Shown here: in pieces, positions 6,233 to 12,332 of the stretch
Position numbering within the stretch: position 1 is the stretch's first letter
Layout of the letters: every line of letters begins with the position of its first letter
Assembly: GCA_020720185.1 (NCBI GenBank)
Contig: DYPB01000059.1
Span: 1 to 13,711, forward strand
DNA length: 13,711 nt
Origin: Flavobacterium psychrophilum
GTDB taxonomy: Bacteria; Bacteroidota; Bacteroidia; Flavobacteriales; Flavobacteriaceae
Direction: 5' to 3'
Program-made: the position numbers and the translations under genes
The notes under the pieces: generated by a model
Told to the model about the DNA's origin: nothing
Database searches by the model: none
Seen by the model: the letters and a program-made list of their open reading frames with translations, nothing else

Positions 6233-6526
6233 ATGGCAAACTCATATAAGCAATCAGGCGGCACTCGCATCACGCAAACGACGTTAGACGCAAGAATCAG
6301 AAAGGCAAAAGCAAAAGTTTTGCAAAAGCAATTAGACGCAAAAGGTTACATCTCTTGCGAGAAATGTGGCAGAACCAATGGTGATTATTTGGATTGCTCG
6401 CATATTATATCAGTAGATAAATGTAAGAAGTTGGGACAAAGCGAATTGGCTTATAGCGTAGTAAATATCAGGGTACTATGTAGAACCTGTCATCAAGAAT
6501 ATGACAAAAATAATATCCAATTTTAA
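6233..6526 (+). CDS. NinG-like / HNH-type zinc-binding protein
   Basis: This 97-residue protein has a basic N-terminus (residues 12-35 helical) and a zinc-binding HNH-like half: C42-xx-C45, DCSHIIS with H57, and C83-xx-C86-H87 near the end. The tail IRVLCRTCHQEYDKN fits the NinG/Rap and HNH group of phage recombination nucleases. The HNH catalytic core appears reduced, since H57 is present but the full beta-beta-alpha fold is short, so it may act as a DNA-binding or resolvase-like protein. It follows NinB, as NinG-type genes do in lambda-like phages. Confidence 0.65.
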   Translation: MANSYKQSGGTRITQTTLDARIRKAKAKVLQKQLDAKGYISCEKCGRTNGDYLDCSHIISVDKCKKLGQSELAYSVVNIRVLCRTCHQEYDKNNIQF

Positions 6527-6556
6527 TAAAAAAAGTAAAATATAAAAATATTTTAT

Positions 6557-6565
6557 TATATTTGC
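6557..6565 (+). promoter_or_regulatory. -7-like element before the structured RNA (weak)
   Basis: TATATTTGC matches TAnnTTTG and would start a transcript near 6571, just before the folded region at 6601-6667. No TTG or TTTG lies 17-23 bases upstream, so the promoter is incomplete. An identical TATATTTGC occurs at 13657-13665. Confidence 0.3.
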
Positions 6566-6570
6566 TTTGT

Positions 6571-6667
6571 CTTATAAAAACACTTAATAAAACAAAAAAA
6601 TAAAGAGCGTCAAAAAATCCAACGCCCGTTGGACGGTTAGTAGTGTGGCCTTTCGCTCTTCTTTTTT
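6571..6667 (+). ncRNA. structured RNA or leader ahead of the replication gene
   Basis: The 156-base gap before the initiator gene holds an outer 7-bp stem (AAGAGCG at 6603-6609 with CGCTCTT at 6654-6660). It encloses a hairpin with arms TCCAAC (6618-6623) and GTTGGA (6628-6633) and loop GCCC. Directly after the outer stem comes C and six T (6661-6667), as in an intrinsic terminator. The segment is richer in G and C than its surroundings. It could be a small RNA of about 95-100 bases, an attenuator of the initiator gene, or both. The 5' end (6571) is estimated from the -7-like element. Confidence 0.45.
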
Positions 6668-6682
6668 ATAACACAAATAATA

Positions 6683-7504
6683 ATGGCAAAAAGATTTATC
6701 GACACAAATTTTTTTAAAGACCCTTTCGTAAGGGGCTTGCAAGGGGCTTGCAAGGGGCTATATATCTACTTATTTTTAGAGTGTAACAACGTTGGAATAT
6801 GGCAAAAGGAATTAGATATTGCAAAGTTGCGTTGTGGAATAAGCGACGATGTTGAAGATAGTGAAATATTAAAGATATTCAAAAACAAAATAATCGAGTT
6901 CGATAACGGCGAAAAATGGTTCATTGTGAATTTCATAAAAATTCAACACGGTGGAGTTTTGAACGAAAATAACAAGGCTCACAAAAATTTTTTGCCGGAA
7001 TTAATTACTAATAAATTTGTTATTTCAACTGAAAATGGAGCGTATACTGTTAATTACGAATTTTTAAATAATTTAATAAAAATTAACAATCAAGGGGCTA
7101 CACAAGGGGCTATACAAGCTCCTTCACAAGGAGCTAAGGTAATGGTAATGGTAAAAGAAGAAGGTAATGGTATAGGTAATGGTAAAAAAGAAAAAAAAGA
7201 AAATTTAATTTTTCCGTTTGAAACCGAAACTTTTTTTTCTCAATGGGCGTTATGGAAATTGTATAAAGAAAAGGAATTTAAGTTTAAATATAAAACGACA
7301 CTTTCAGAGCAAGCTGCTCTAAAAGAACTTTCGGAACTATCACAAAATATTGAGAAAACCGCAATTAATATAATACATCAATCGATGGCTAATGGGTGGA
7401 AAGGTTTCTTTGCTCTAAAAGAGCAAACTATAAGCAAACAAACTAATCACGTAGAGCAAATGAAAAAAGCAAATTCAATGGCAAACCAATTTTATAACGG
7501 ATAA
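6683..7504 (+). CDS. phage replication initiator, lambda O-like
   Basis: This 273-residue protein resembles replication proteins of Bacteroidota phages. The N-terminal domain (residues 1-105) has the pattern MAKRFxDTxxxxDPxxRxLxxxxKxLYxYLxxxCxNxGxW and the later KWFIVNFIKxQHGG, which is a winged-helix DNA-binding domain. A low-complexity linker follows (137-172: QGAT, QGAI, QAPS, QGAK, then GN-rich). The C-terminal domain (about 185-243, WALWKLYKEKEFKF...WKGFF) probably binds the helicase or its loader. The gene contains two clusters of AAGGGGCT (6730-6759 and 7091-7135), likely iterons, so the origin probably lies inside the gene. It is preceded by a structured RNA. Confidence 0.75.
   Translation: MAKRFIDTNFFKDPFVRGLQGACKGLYIYLFLECNNVGIWQKELDIAKLRCGISDDVEDSEILKIFKNKIIEFDNGEKWFIVNFIKIQHGGVLNENNKAHKNFLPELITNKFVISTENGAYTVNYEFLNNLIKINNQGATQGAIQAPSQGAKVMVMVKEEGNGIGNGKKEKKENLIFPFETETFFSQWALWKLYKEKEFKFKYKTTLSEQAALKELSELSQNIEKTAINIIHQSMANGWKGFFALKEQTISKQTNHVEQMKKANSMANQFYNG
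6718..6759 (+). repeat. iteron cluster A inside the initiator gene
   Basis: AAGGGGCT occurs at 6730-6737, 6741-6748 and 6752-6759 with an 11-bp period, joined by TTGC (CTTGCAAG palindromes). A degenerate inverted copy, AAGACCCTT, is at 6718-6726. Since 11 is not a multiple of 3, each copy is read in a different frame (R-G-L, Q-G-A, K-G-L), which argues for selection on DNA rather than protein. Confidence 0.7.
7091..7135 (+). repeat. iteron cluster B inside the initiator gene
   Basis: Four 12-bp units start at 7091, 7103, 7115 and 7127: CAAGGGGCTACA, CAAGGGGCTATA, CAAGCTCCTTCA (an inverted core) and CAAGGAGCTAAG. The core is the same as in cluster A. It is followed by three GGTAATGGTA elements (7138-7147, 7163-7172, 7175-7184) and an AT-rich stretch to about 7240. 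Confidence 0.7.
7091..7240 (+). other. putative replication origin
   Basis: Iteron cluster B, GGTAATGGTA repeats and an AT-rich stretch (7184-7240) sit together in the linker of the initiator gene. This matches the lambda-type plan where O-binding iterons and an AT-rich unwinding region lie inside the O gene. Related cores appear further on (CAAGCTCCTTG at 7561-7571 and CGGAGCTA at 7597-7604). The call is inferred from architecture. Confidence 0.5.
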
Positions 7505-7529
7505 AAAAATAATCAAAATCAAAAAACAA

Positions 7530-8297
7530 ATGCAAACCACAACATTAACCACAACACAAACAAGCTCCTTGATATTATCAAGATGTAAACCTCAAACGGA
7601 GCTATTATTAAGCTCATTAATGGAGGAGAGTAATAGTAAATTAACCATTCTCGAGACCGATTTAACAATAGAAACCGCAATGAGCGGCACATTATTAAGA
7701 GACTTACAAAGAGTTGATAAAGTCGCCACAATGACAATAATCTTATACTTAATAGAAAGAATGAATAACCTATTTTCTATTAACAATAAATTAAATGAAA
7801 ATCAAATTTTAGTTTTATCCTCAGATTTAATAGAATTGATGAGTTACGAGACTATCGAAGATATTGTTTTGATGTTCAAATTAGCAAGACAAGGTAAGAT
7901 AGGGGGGAAGATATATCGTTTAGATAGCATGACAATTTTTCAAGAGTGGGTTCCTGCCTACTTGGAAATGAAAGTTAAATTAAGAGAGGATATATATCAA
8001 AAAGAAAAACATTTAGAAAATTACACGGATACGAAATGGTCGGATGAAAGTAAAGAGGCTATTACTAAGTTAAGTAAAGAGTTGCAAGATAAATTGAATG
8101 AAAACAACAATAAAAAACAGACACACAAGTCAGAGACACACGAGGAGAGATTGGCTCGTTTTGAAATAGAATTTAAAAATTACGATTTAGATGCGTTGGA
8201 AATAATGTTGAAAAATTGGATTAAAGATTATCGTAATTATAATGCACAGGATTATATAAAAATCCTAAAAAAAGAAATTGAAAGCAGGAAAGTATGA
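7530..8297 (+). CDS. DUF6633-like replication accessory protein
   Basis: This 255-residue protein begins Thr/Ser-rich. The middle (residues about 107-155) has a pattern I associate with DUF6633-type proteins in Bacteroidota phages: a helix, then KLARQGKIGGKIYRLDS followed by W-xx-Y and a charged helix. The tail (residues about 190-255) is charged and helical. It lies 25 bases after the replication initiator stop, so an accessory role such as helicase loading or initiator partner is likely from context. No ATPase or helicase motif is visible. The gene ends in a dyad (8294-8307) covering the stop codon. The leader carries ATCAAAAAACAA before the ATG. Confidence 0.5.
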   Translation: MQTTTLTTTQTSSLILSRCKPQTELLLSSLMEESNSKLTILETDLTIETAMSGTLLRDLQRVDKVATMTIILYLIERMNNLFSINNKLNENQILVLSSDLIELMSYETIEDIVLMFKLARQGKIGGKIYRLDSMTIFQEWVPAYLEMKVKLREDIYQKEKHLENYTDTKWSDESKEAITKLSKELQDKLNENNNKKQTHKSETHEERLARFEIEFKNYDLDALEIMLKNWIKDYRNYNAQDYIKILKKEIESRKV

Positions 8298-8307
8298 TAA
8301 ATATCAT
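8294..8307. repeat. 14-bp dyad over a stop codon
   Basis: ATGATA-AA-TATCAT is a perfect 6-2-6 inverted repeat that overlaps the TGA of the DUF6633-like gene. No T-run follows on either side, so it is not an obvious terminator. It precedes the A-tract and promoter region and may be an operator. Confidence 0.35.
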
Positions 8308-8310
8308 GTT

Positions 8311-8345
8311 TAACAAAAAAAAAACAAAAAAAAACAAAAAAACAC
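8311..8345 (+). promoter_or_regulatory. phased A-tracts before the promoter at 8346
   Basis: Runs of 10, 9 and 7 A (8315-8324, 8326-8334, 8336-8342) are separated by single C bases at 8314, 8325, 8335 and 8343. The spacing of 11, 10 and 8 bases is close to one helix turn. The layout parallels 2921-2953, so both promoters may share an upstream activating element. Confidence 0.5.
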
Positions 8346-8375
8346 TTGACAAATCAAAAATAAGACTTATCTTTG
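8346..8375 (+). promoter_or_regulatory. promoter with -33 TTG and -7 TATCTTTG
   Basis: TTG (8346-8348) and TATCTTTG (8368-8375) are separated by 19 bases, an excellent match to the Bacteroidota promoter TTG-N17-23-TAnnTTTG. Transcription should start near 8381-8383, leaving about 17 bases before the ATG at 8399. It probably drives the block of small genes and the modification cluster downstream. Confidence 0.75.
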
Positions 8376-8398
8376 CTTCATAATTAACACACTACAAA

Positions 8399-8602
8399 AT
8401 GACAAATTCAAAATTAAAAAAAATCGAAAACAAGTTTAGCACTTTAAGTTTTAACCAAGATAATTATAGTATTGGTGGAGAGATGTGTGGCAAACACGGC
8501 TGGTTTGACAGCACTTACAAACAATACAACATGACCGAATATTTCAGCGGTTGGGAATTTCCAAATCAAGAGAAACACAATGAATTTCTTAACATACGAT
8601 AA
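8399..8602 (+). CDS. small protein, first gene of the promoter-8346 block
   Basis: This 67-residue protein has a lysine-rich start and a C-terminal stretch with several aromatic residues (GKHGWFDSTYKQYNMTEYFSGWEF). I do not recognise it. It is placed immediately after the best promoter in the window, as early phage inhibitors of host functions often are. That is only a hint. No membrane segment or signal peptide is visible. Confidence 0.55.
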   Translation: MTNSKLKKIENKFSTLSFNQDNYSIGGEMCGKHGWFDSTYKQYNMTEYFSGWEFPNQEKHNEFLNIR

Positions 8603-8614
8603 AAACCCAAAAAA

Positions 8615-8914
8615 ATGATAAAACTACTTCAAAAAATTAAAGACTTCACGATTAACATATCGGATTACGACACTATCACTAAAATAGAAAGGGAGATAGT
8701 GGAGAAAGATGTGTATATTGTATTGGAATTAACAATAACCCCAGACGAGTTAAGGGATACGTCCGAATTGGATTATTTCAATGGTACAGGATATAGCACT
8801 GAGATAATAAAAAATGGACATATAATAATTGATAGTATAACTATCAGCGGGGTGTGTTCAATACTTCGTGCATTGGAATTGGAAAATGCGATAAAAAAAC
8901 AATTAAATAATTAA
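8615..8914 (+). CDS. small protein, unknown
   Basis: This 99-residue, mixed alpha/beta protein (about pI neutral, with many Ile residues) has beta-like patterns such as DVYIVLELTITPDE and HIIIDSITISGV. It ends in a basic helix (RALELENAIKKQL). No family is recognised. It starts 12 bases after the previous gene and ends three bases before the ASCH gene, so it belongs to the same transcript. Confidence 0.6.
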   Translation: MIKLLQKIKDFTINISDYDTITKIEREIVEKDVYIVLELTITPDELRDTSELDYFNGTGYSTEIIKNGHIIIDSITISGVCSILRALELENAIKKQLNN

Positions 8915-8917
8915 AAA

Positions 8918-9379
8918 ATGATATTAACATTCTCTAAAATAAAATTTGAGCAGTTGATAAAAGATGGTGTGAAAATTCACACTATCCGCAGAGATGCATC
9001 TAACCGTTGGAAAGTTGGAAATAAAATCCATTTTTGGATTGGAAACCCACGTAACACAAGGGGAAAGGATAAACCGCATCAATTTGGTTTTGGAGTAGTT
9101 TCAAGAATTGAGACTATTGAAATAAATCCTGATAATGATTATATAATCATTAATTCCATAAAGTTTGGTTCTAAAATAGAACTTGACGAAATCGCAATTA
9201 ACGATGGATTTGAAAATTGGGAAGAAATGAAAACCTTTTTTCCAGAAGTATTTATCGGAAAATTAATTTTCTGGAAAAATAATGAGTGTTTTTGGTTTGA
9301 TGAGATGGAAACCTCTTTCCCTGATATAATTTTTGGGAATCCCATTTTTTGGAGAAGTGATGATTATTGTTGGCTTTAA
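8918..9379 (+). CDS. ASCH-domain protein with duplicated C-terminus
   Basis: This 153-residue protein has a core resembling ASCH domains: residues 17-25 GVKIHTIRR (compare GxKxxTxR), RWKVGNKIHFW at 30-40, the GFGVV strand, and IAxxDGFxNWEEMxxFF at 92-108. ASCH domains are thought to bind RNA or modified nucleic acids. Phage versions often end near residue 120 with GKLIFW. Here the last 52 residues are a tandem duplication: residues 102-127 and 128-153 are 26-residue copies with the shared core (E/D)EMxTxFPxxxxGxxIFW. The DNA period is 78 bases (9221-9298, 9299-9376). The second copy may be extra or functional. Confidence 0.7.
   Translation: MILTFSKIKFEQLIKDGVKIHTIRRDASNRWKVGNKIHFWIGNPRNTRGKDKPHQFGFGVVSRIETIEINPDNDYIIINSIKFGSKIELDEIAINDGFENWEEMKTFFPEVFIGKLIFWKNNECFWFDEMETSFPDIIFGNPIFWRSDDYCWL
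9221..9376 (+). repeat. 78-bp tandem duplication in the ASCH gene
   Basis: Two in-frame units, 9221-9298 and 9299-9376, encode similar 26-residue segments. The protein-level match is clear, while the DNA has drifted, so the duplication is old. The stop is just after the second copy. Confidence 0.7.
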
Positions 9380-9419
9380 GAACGCATTTACAACCTTAAC
9401 AAATCTAAAACAATTTAAA

Positions 9420-9614
9420 ATGGAAATAAACGTAATAACAGGTAGCAGCACCACAACATTTACACATAAAAAAATAAACAACGTAATAAATATAACGGTA
9501 AATTGTAGCAATATAGACGAATATGCTTATAATTTCAAGATTATAAAAAGAAACGATTTATTAAGAACCGTTTTTGAGGGGTTCAAGGAAACTTTTACTG
9601 AAAAACAAATATAA
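9420..9614 (+). CDS. small protein, unknown
   Basis: This 64-residue protein starts at the ATG at 9420, where the typical A-rich leader (CAATTTAAAATGG) is seen. A longer reading frame from 9333 would overlap the ASCH gene and reads as non-conserved, so it is not preferred. The protein has beta-like start (MEINVITGSSTTTF) and a basic helix at the end. No function is recognised. It sits in the operon between the ASCH and Dcm-like genes. Confidence 0.5.
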   Translation: MEINVITGSSTTTFTHKKINNVINITVNCSNIDEYAYNFKIIKRNDLLRTVFEGFKETFTEKQI

Positions 9615-9616
9615 AA

Positions 9617-9850
9617 ATGAAACAACTATCAAAAATGAACAGCACGGAATATACAAAATATCACCGTGAACAAGTAAAAAAACAACAGTCTGAATTTTTG
9701 AAATTAGTCATGGTAATTGGAGATAAAAAATTTATTCAAAATGGAAAACAGATTTATAAGTGGGAGTTATTTGCTTTAGGTATTAGAGAATTTAATTACC
9801 CTGTTAGTTTGAAAAAATTTAATATTACCATTAAAAATGAAAATACTTGA
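9617..9850 (+). CDS. small basic protein, unknown
   Basis: This 77-residue, lysine-rich protein starts two bases after the previous stop and overlaps the next gene by 14 bases. Its first third is a charged helix (STEYTKYHREQVKKQQSEFL), and the rest reads as short beta strands. There is no zinc motif or membrane segment. Translational coupling to the Dcm-like gene suggests a shared task in DNA modification, but that is inference. Confidence 0.6.
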   Translation: MKQLSKMNSTEYTKYHREQVKKQQSEFLKLVMVIGDKKFIQNGKQIYKWELFALGIREFNYPVSLKKFNITIKNENT

Positions 9851-10463
9851 ATTATTTGCAGGGAAAAACAAGTTTAGTACAATAGCCAGAGATGAGTTTG
9901 ATGCCGAAACCTTTACTTCGGATATAAAAGAAATGGACGGTATAGATTATGTTATTGATATTAATAACTTTGATGTTAATAAAGTACCATTTATTCCTGA
10001 TGTTATTTGGGCATCTCCAGACTGTGCGGTGTGGTCTAAGGCATCCGGAAATTTACATTTTGATGCAAAAAGTTTAAAACCAAAAACGCAAAAAGCGAAA
10101 AATGCGTTTTTGATGATTGATAAAATGTTGGAGATTATAGCATATTTTTTAAAATTAAATCCTAACCTTTTATACTATATAGAAAATCCTGTTGGTAGAT
10201 TGAATTGGGTGCTTATGCCGGGTACATTATTTAATAAAGTAGATTATAAGTTTACTATAACACAAAACTCGTACGGTAAGTTATTCAGAAAACCGACCCA
10301 CATTTTTACAAATAATAAAGATTTTATACCACGTCCTATAAATAAAGAAATTACAAATCTAAATTTATGTAATTACGGAGACGGTAAATCTCGTTATTAT
10401 CTAAGGGCATCACTGCCAGATGAGTTATGCTGTGATGTATTAAAGCAATCAATAATTGAATAA
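9837..10463 (+). CDS. Dcm-like cytosine methyltransferase-fold protein
   Basis: This 208-residue protein resembles C5-cytosine methyltransferases of phages, which are shorter than bacterial Dcm. Motifs: the SAM-binding start LELFAGKNKFSTIA (residues 4-17, a divergent motif I), motif IV as WASPDCAVWS (58-67) with the catalytic-type C63 but SPD instead of PP before it, motif VI as IENPVG (115-120), and TQNSYGKLFRKPTHIFTN (142-159) as in phage relatives. The changes suggest altered target or activity, or drift. The gene overlaps the preceding small gene. A short 3' remnant of a related gene lies at 11043-11065. Host-range protection against restriction is the probable role. Confidence 0.6.
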   Translation: MKILELFAGKNKFSTIARDEFDAETFTSDIKEMDGIDYVIDINNFDVNKVPFIPDVIWASPDCAVWSKASGNLHFDAKSLKPKTQKAKNAFLMIDKMLEIIAYFLKLNPNLLYYIENPVGRLNWVLMPGTLFNKVDYKFTITQNSYGKLFRKPTHIFTNNKDFIPRPINKEITNLNLCNYGDGKSRYYLRASLPDELCCDVLKQSIIE

Positions 10464-10480
10464 TAATAACAATCAAAACA

Positions 10481-11026
10481 ATGGGAAGAGCAGTAAAAAA
10501 TTTTAGGACTATATTGCATGTAATAACAGAGAGTAGCCCAAAAGATGAAAGTATTTTTGCAAATATATTTTTCAGTGATGGTAATGTTTACGTCAGTGAT
10601 AAACATATTTTAGTAACTCAATCACTGAAAAAACACGGATTTTTAGAGCATGAGATAGAACAGATGAACGGAAAACACATCAGTGGAGAAACGTATATGG
10701 AAATTTTAACATATAATTTTGTTACGGTTGAGGATGGATATTTTGTTTGTAGGGGTCTTTATTCTCCTGATGAGATTAAATACATGTTGATTGAAAATGA
10801 AGATAAAATGCCTGATTTTAATAAATTATTAAAAGATACAGTACATTATGATAATGAACTCGATGATATTTATATATTTGATAGAATTTTATCAAAATCA
10901 TATAGTGTCCTATTTTTACCGATGAGAATGCACTTTACTTTTGATAAAATGCCAAACGCAATTTTAGTTAGAAGTAGCCTCTATGAGTGGAGTGATGAAA
11001 CGGTTGTTATAATGAAAAGATATTAG
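10481..11026 (+). CDS. possible sliding-clamp-like phage protein
   Basis: This 181-residue protein is beta-rich, with SDGNVYVSDKHILVTQSLKK (residues 32-51), then MNGKHISGETYMEILTYNF and VEDGYFVCRG. This alternation resembles beta-clamp-like proteins of Bacteroidota phages, which carry an NVYVSDKHILV type strand and LNGKxI. It would act in replication if so, but no partner-binding motif is seen, and the match is tentative. It is separated from the Dcm-like gene by 17 bases and followed by an 80-base gap with a Dcm-like remnant. Confidence 0.4.
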   Translation: MGRAVKNFRTILHVITESSPKDESIFANIFFSDGNVYVSDKHILVTQSLKKHGFLEHEIEQMNGKHISGETYMEILTYNFVTVEDGYFVCRGLYSPDEIKYMLIENEDKMPDFNKLLKDTVHYDNELDDIYIFDRILSKSYSVLFLPMRMHFTFDKMPNAILVRSSLYEWSDETVVIMKRY

Positions 11027-11042
11027 TAAACATTGAGGTTCT

Positions 11043-11065
11043 GGTTACTATCTAAGGGCTTTACT
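11043..11065 (+). pseudogene. short remnant resembling the end of the Dcm-like gene
   Basis: The bases 11043-11065 resemble 10392-10414 (19 of 23 identical), which encode RYYLRAS at the end of the Dcm-like protein. Read in the matching frame, the copy gives GYYLRAL, with a stop codon shortly before it. It is best explained as the tail end of a second Dcm-like gene left in the gap before the PP-loop gene, or as a hinge of recombination. It is short, so chance cannot be excluded. Confidence 0.35.
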
Positions 11066-11106
11066 TTATGTACTCATATTATCTAACTTTTTTAAATCTT
11101 ATCTTT

Positions 11107-11931
11107 ATGAACATTCTTTGCTCAGTTTCTGGCGGTTCCACTTCCGCAATGATGGCTTATATCCTTATGACTTCTGATAGATATAAGGATGATAATATTG
11201 TATATGCTTTTGCTAATACTTCAAGAGAAAGTCCCGAAACAATTCAATTTTTATTAGATATTATAAAATATTGGAATATTAAAATATATTTTATCGAGGG
11301 GGTTTATTCTCTTAAATTAGGAAAAGGTGTCAGTCATAGAATAGTACATCCGGATGACTTACAAATGCAAGGTTTATTATATTACAATGCTGTTTTACAT
11401 AAAAATAAAGGCGTTTTTAATGGATTACCCTCTCAGTTAGCCCCTTATTGTAGTGAAATGCTAAAAGTTTTACCTTTGCGTGCTTTTGCTAAGGAATATT
11501 TTAAAGGAGAACCTTATGTAACTGCAATAGGTTTTAGAGCAGAAGATATGCCCAAAAGAATTTCCTTTCCGGAAATTAAAAATATAAAAGATAAAATATA
11601 TCCACTTATAACTGATTTTCAAAAACCTTTAAATTTAATTAACATTTATAAGTTTTTTGAAACTCAACCTTTTAAGCTAAATTTAGACAGGAAAAAAGGA
11701 AACTGTTTGATATGTTGGAAAAAATCAAATAATATATTAATAGATATTTTAAAAGAGGATAATTCAGCTGCTATTTTTGAAAAAAAATTAGAATTGAAAT
11801 TTGGGAACACATCATATCGCGGTAATAAATCTATTTCTGATTTAGTAAATATATCAAAACAATTAGGAACTCAATTAAAATTATTTTCAAATGAGGACAT
11901 AATATCGGATTCTTGCATGTGTAATTTTTAA
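11107..11931 (+). CDS. PAPS-reductase-like PP-loop enzyme
   Basis: This 274-residue protein starts at the ATG at 11107 (MNILCSVSGG), where the PP-loop begins. The ATG at 11068 would add a non-conserved stretch. It belongs to the phosphoadenosine-phosphosulfate-reductase-like group (DndC-related). Motifs: SGGSTS at 8-13 (pyrophosphate-binding loop with Ser-Thr in place of SGGxDS), FANTSRESPET at 35-45, LAPYCSEMLK at 111-120 (C115), GFRAEDMPKR at 142-151, C200-x-x-C203 (GNCLICW), and CMC at 270-272. The Cys set could bind an Fe-S cluster. The family acts in sulfur transfer or nucleotide chemistry. In this phage it may modify DNA or evade host defence. Confidence 0.7.
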   Translation: MNILCSVSGGSTSAMMAYILMTSDRYKDDNIVYAFANTSRESPETIQFLLDIIKYWNIKIYFIEGVYSLKLGKGVSHRIVHPDDLQMQGLLYYNAVLHKNKGVFNGLPSQLAPYCSEMLKVLPLRAFAKEYFKGEPYVTAIGFRAEDMPKRISFPEIKNIKDKIYPLITDFQKPLNLINIYKFFETQPFKLNLDRKKGNCLICWKKSNNILIDILKEDNSAAIFEKKLELKFGNTSYRGNKSISDLVNISKQLGTQLKLFSNEDIISDSCMCNF

Positions 11932-11945
11932 AATATAAAAAAACG

Positions 11946-12305
11946 ATGAGCAAATTAACAACATTTTTACATTTTTTTGAAAATAAAGATATTATTGTAA
12001 TTGAAGAAACTAAAAAACAGGAAAAAAGTTTTACTCATTTAGGAGTGGGACATAGACCATTTTCAAATGGTCGGTTATATGAAATGGATGTTACAAGTTT
12101 CAAGGTAACGGAAATATCTTTGGAAGATAAAAAAGAATTAATTTTATCTGAAACACAAGACCAACAAAAGGCGTTGTTTAGAGCGTATATAAATAATTCA
12201 AATGTTCACGTTTGGGCATTGAATAAAAAAAACGCTTTTAAAAAGTTTAAGCAAAACATGAACGTATATCAAAAAATAAATTTTGATAAAATAAATCAAC
12301 ATTAA
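11946..12305 (+). CDS. unknown protein between PP-loop enzyme and HNH gene
   Basis: This 119-residue, basic protein has no recognised domain. It has a beta-like start (LHFFENKDIIVIEE), a Gly/His/Arg-rich turn (HLGVGHRPFSNGRLYEMD) and a C-terminal basic helix containing HVWALNKKNAFKKFKQ. It lies 14 bases after the PP-loop stop and 27 bases before the HNH gene, so co-expression is likely. A nucleic-acid or enzyme-accessory role is possible, with no direct evidence. Confidence 0.6.
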   Translation: MSKLTTFLHFFENKDIIVIEETKKQEKSFTHLGVGHRPFSNGRLYEMDVTSFKVTEISLEDKKELILSETQDQQKALFRAYINNSNVHVWALNKKNAFKKFKQNMNVYQKINFDKINQH

Positions 12306-12332
12306 AAATTTGGATTAATTAATACTATAAAA

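Noticed and set aside
6601..6667. tRNA-like fold suggested by the 7-bp outer stem
   Set aside because: The anticodon-like hairpin has a 4-base loop, there is no T arm, and there is no CCA position. A tRNA is not supported.
9333..9419. Upstream start for the small gene at 9420
   Set aside because: It overlaps the ASCH gene end and gives residues that are the shifted reading of the duplicated tail.
11068..11106. Upstream start for the PP-loop gene
   Set aside because: The added residues do not fit the family, while the ATG at 11107 places the PP-loop at the usual N-terminal position.
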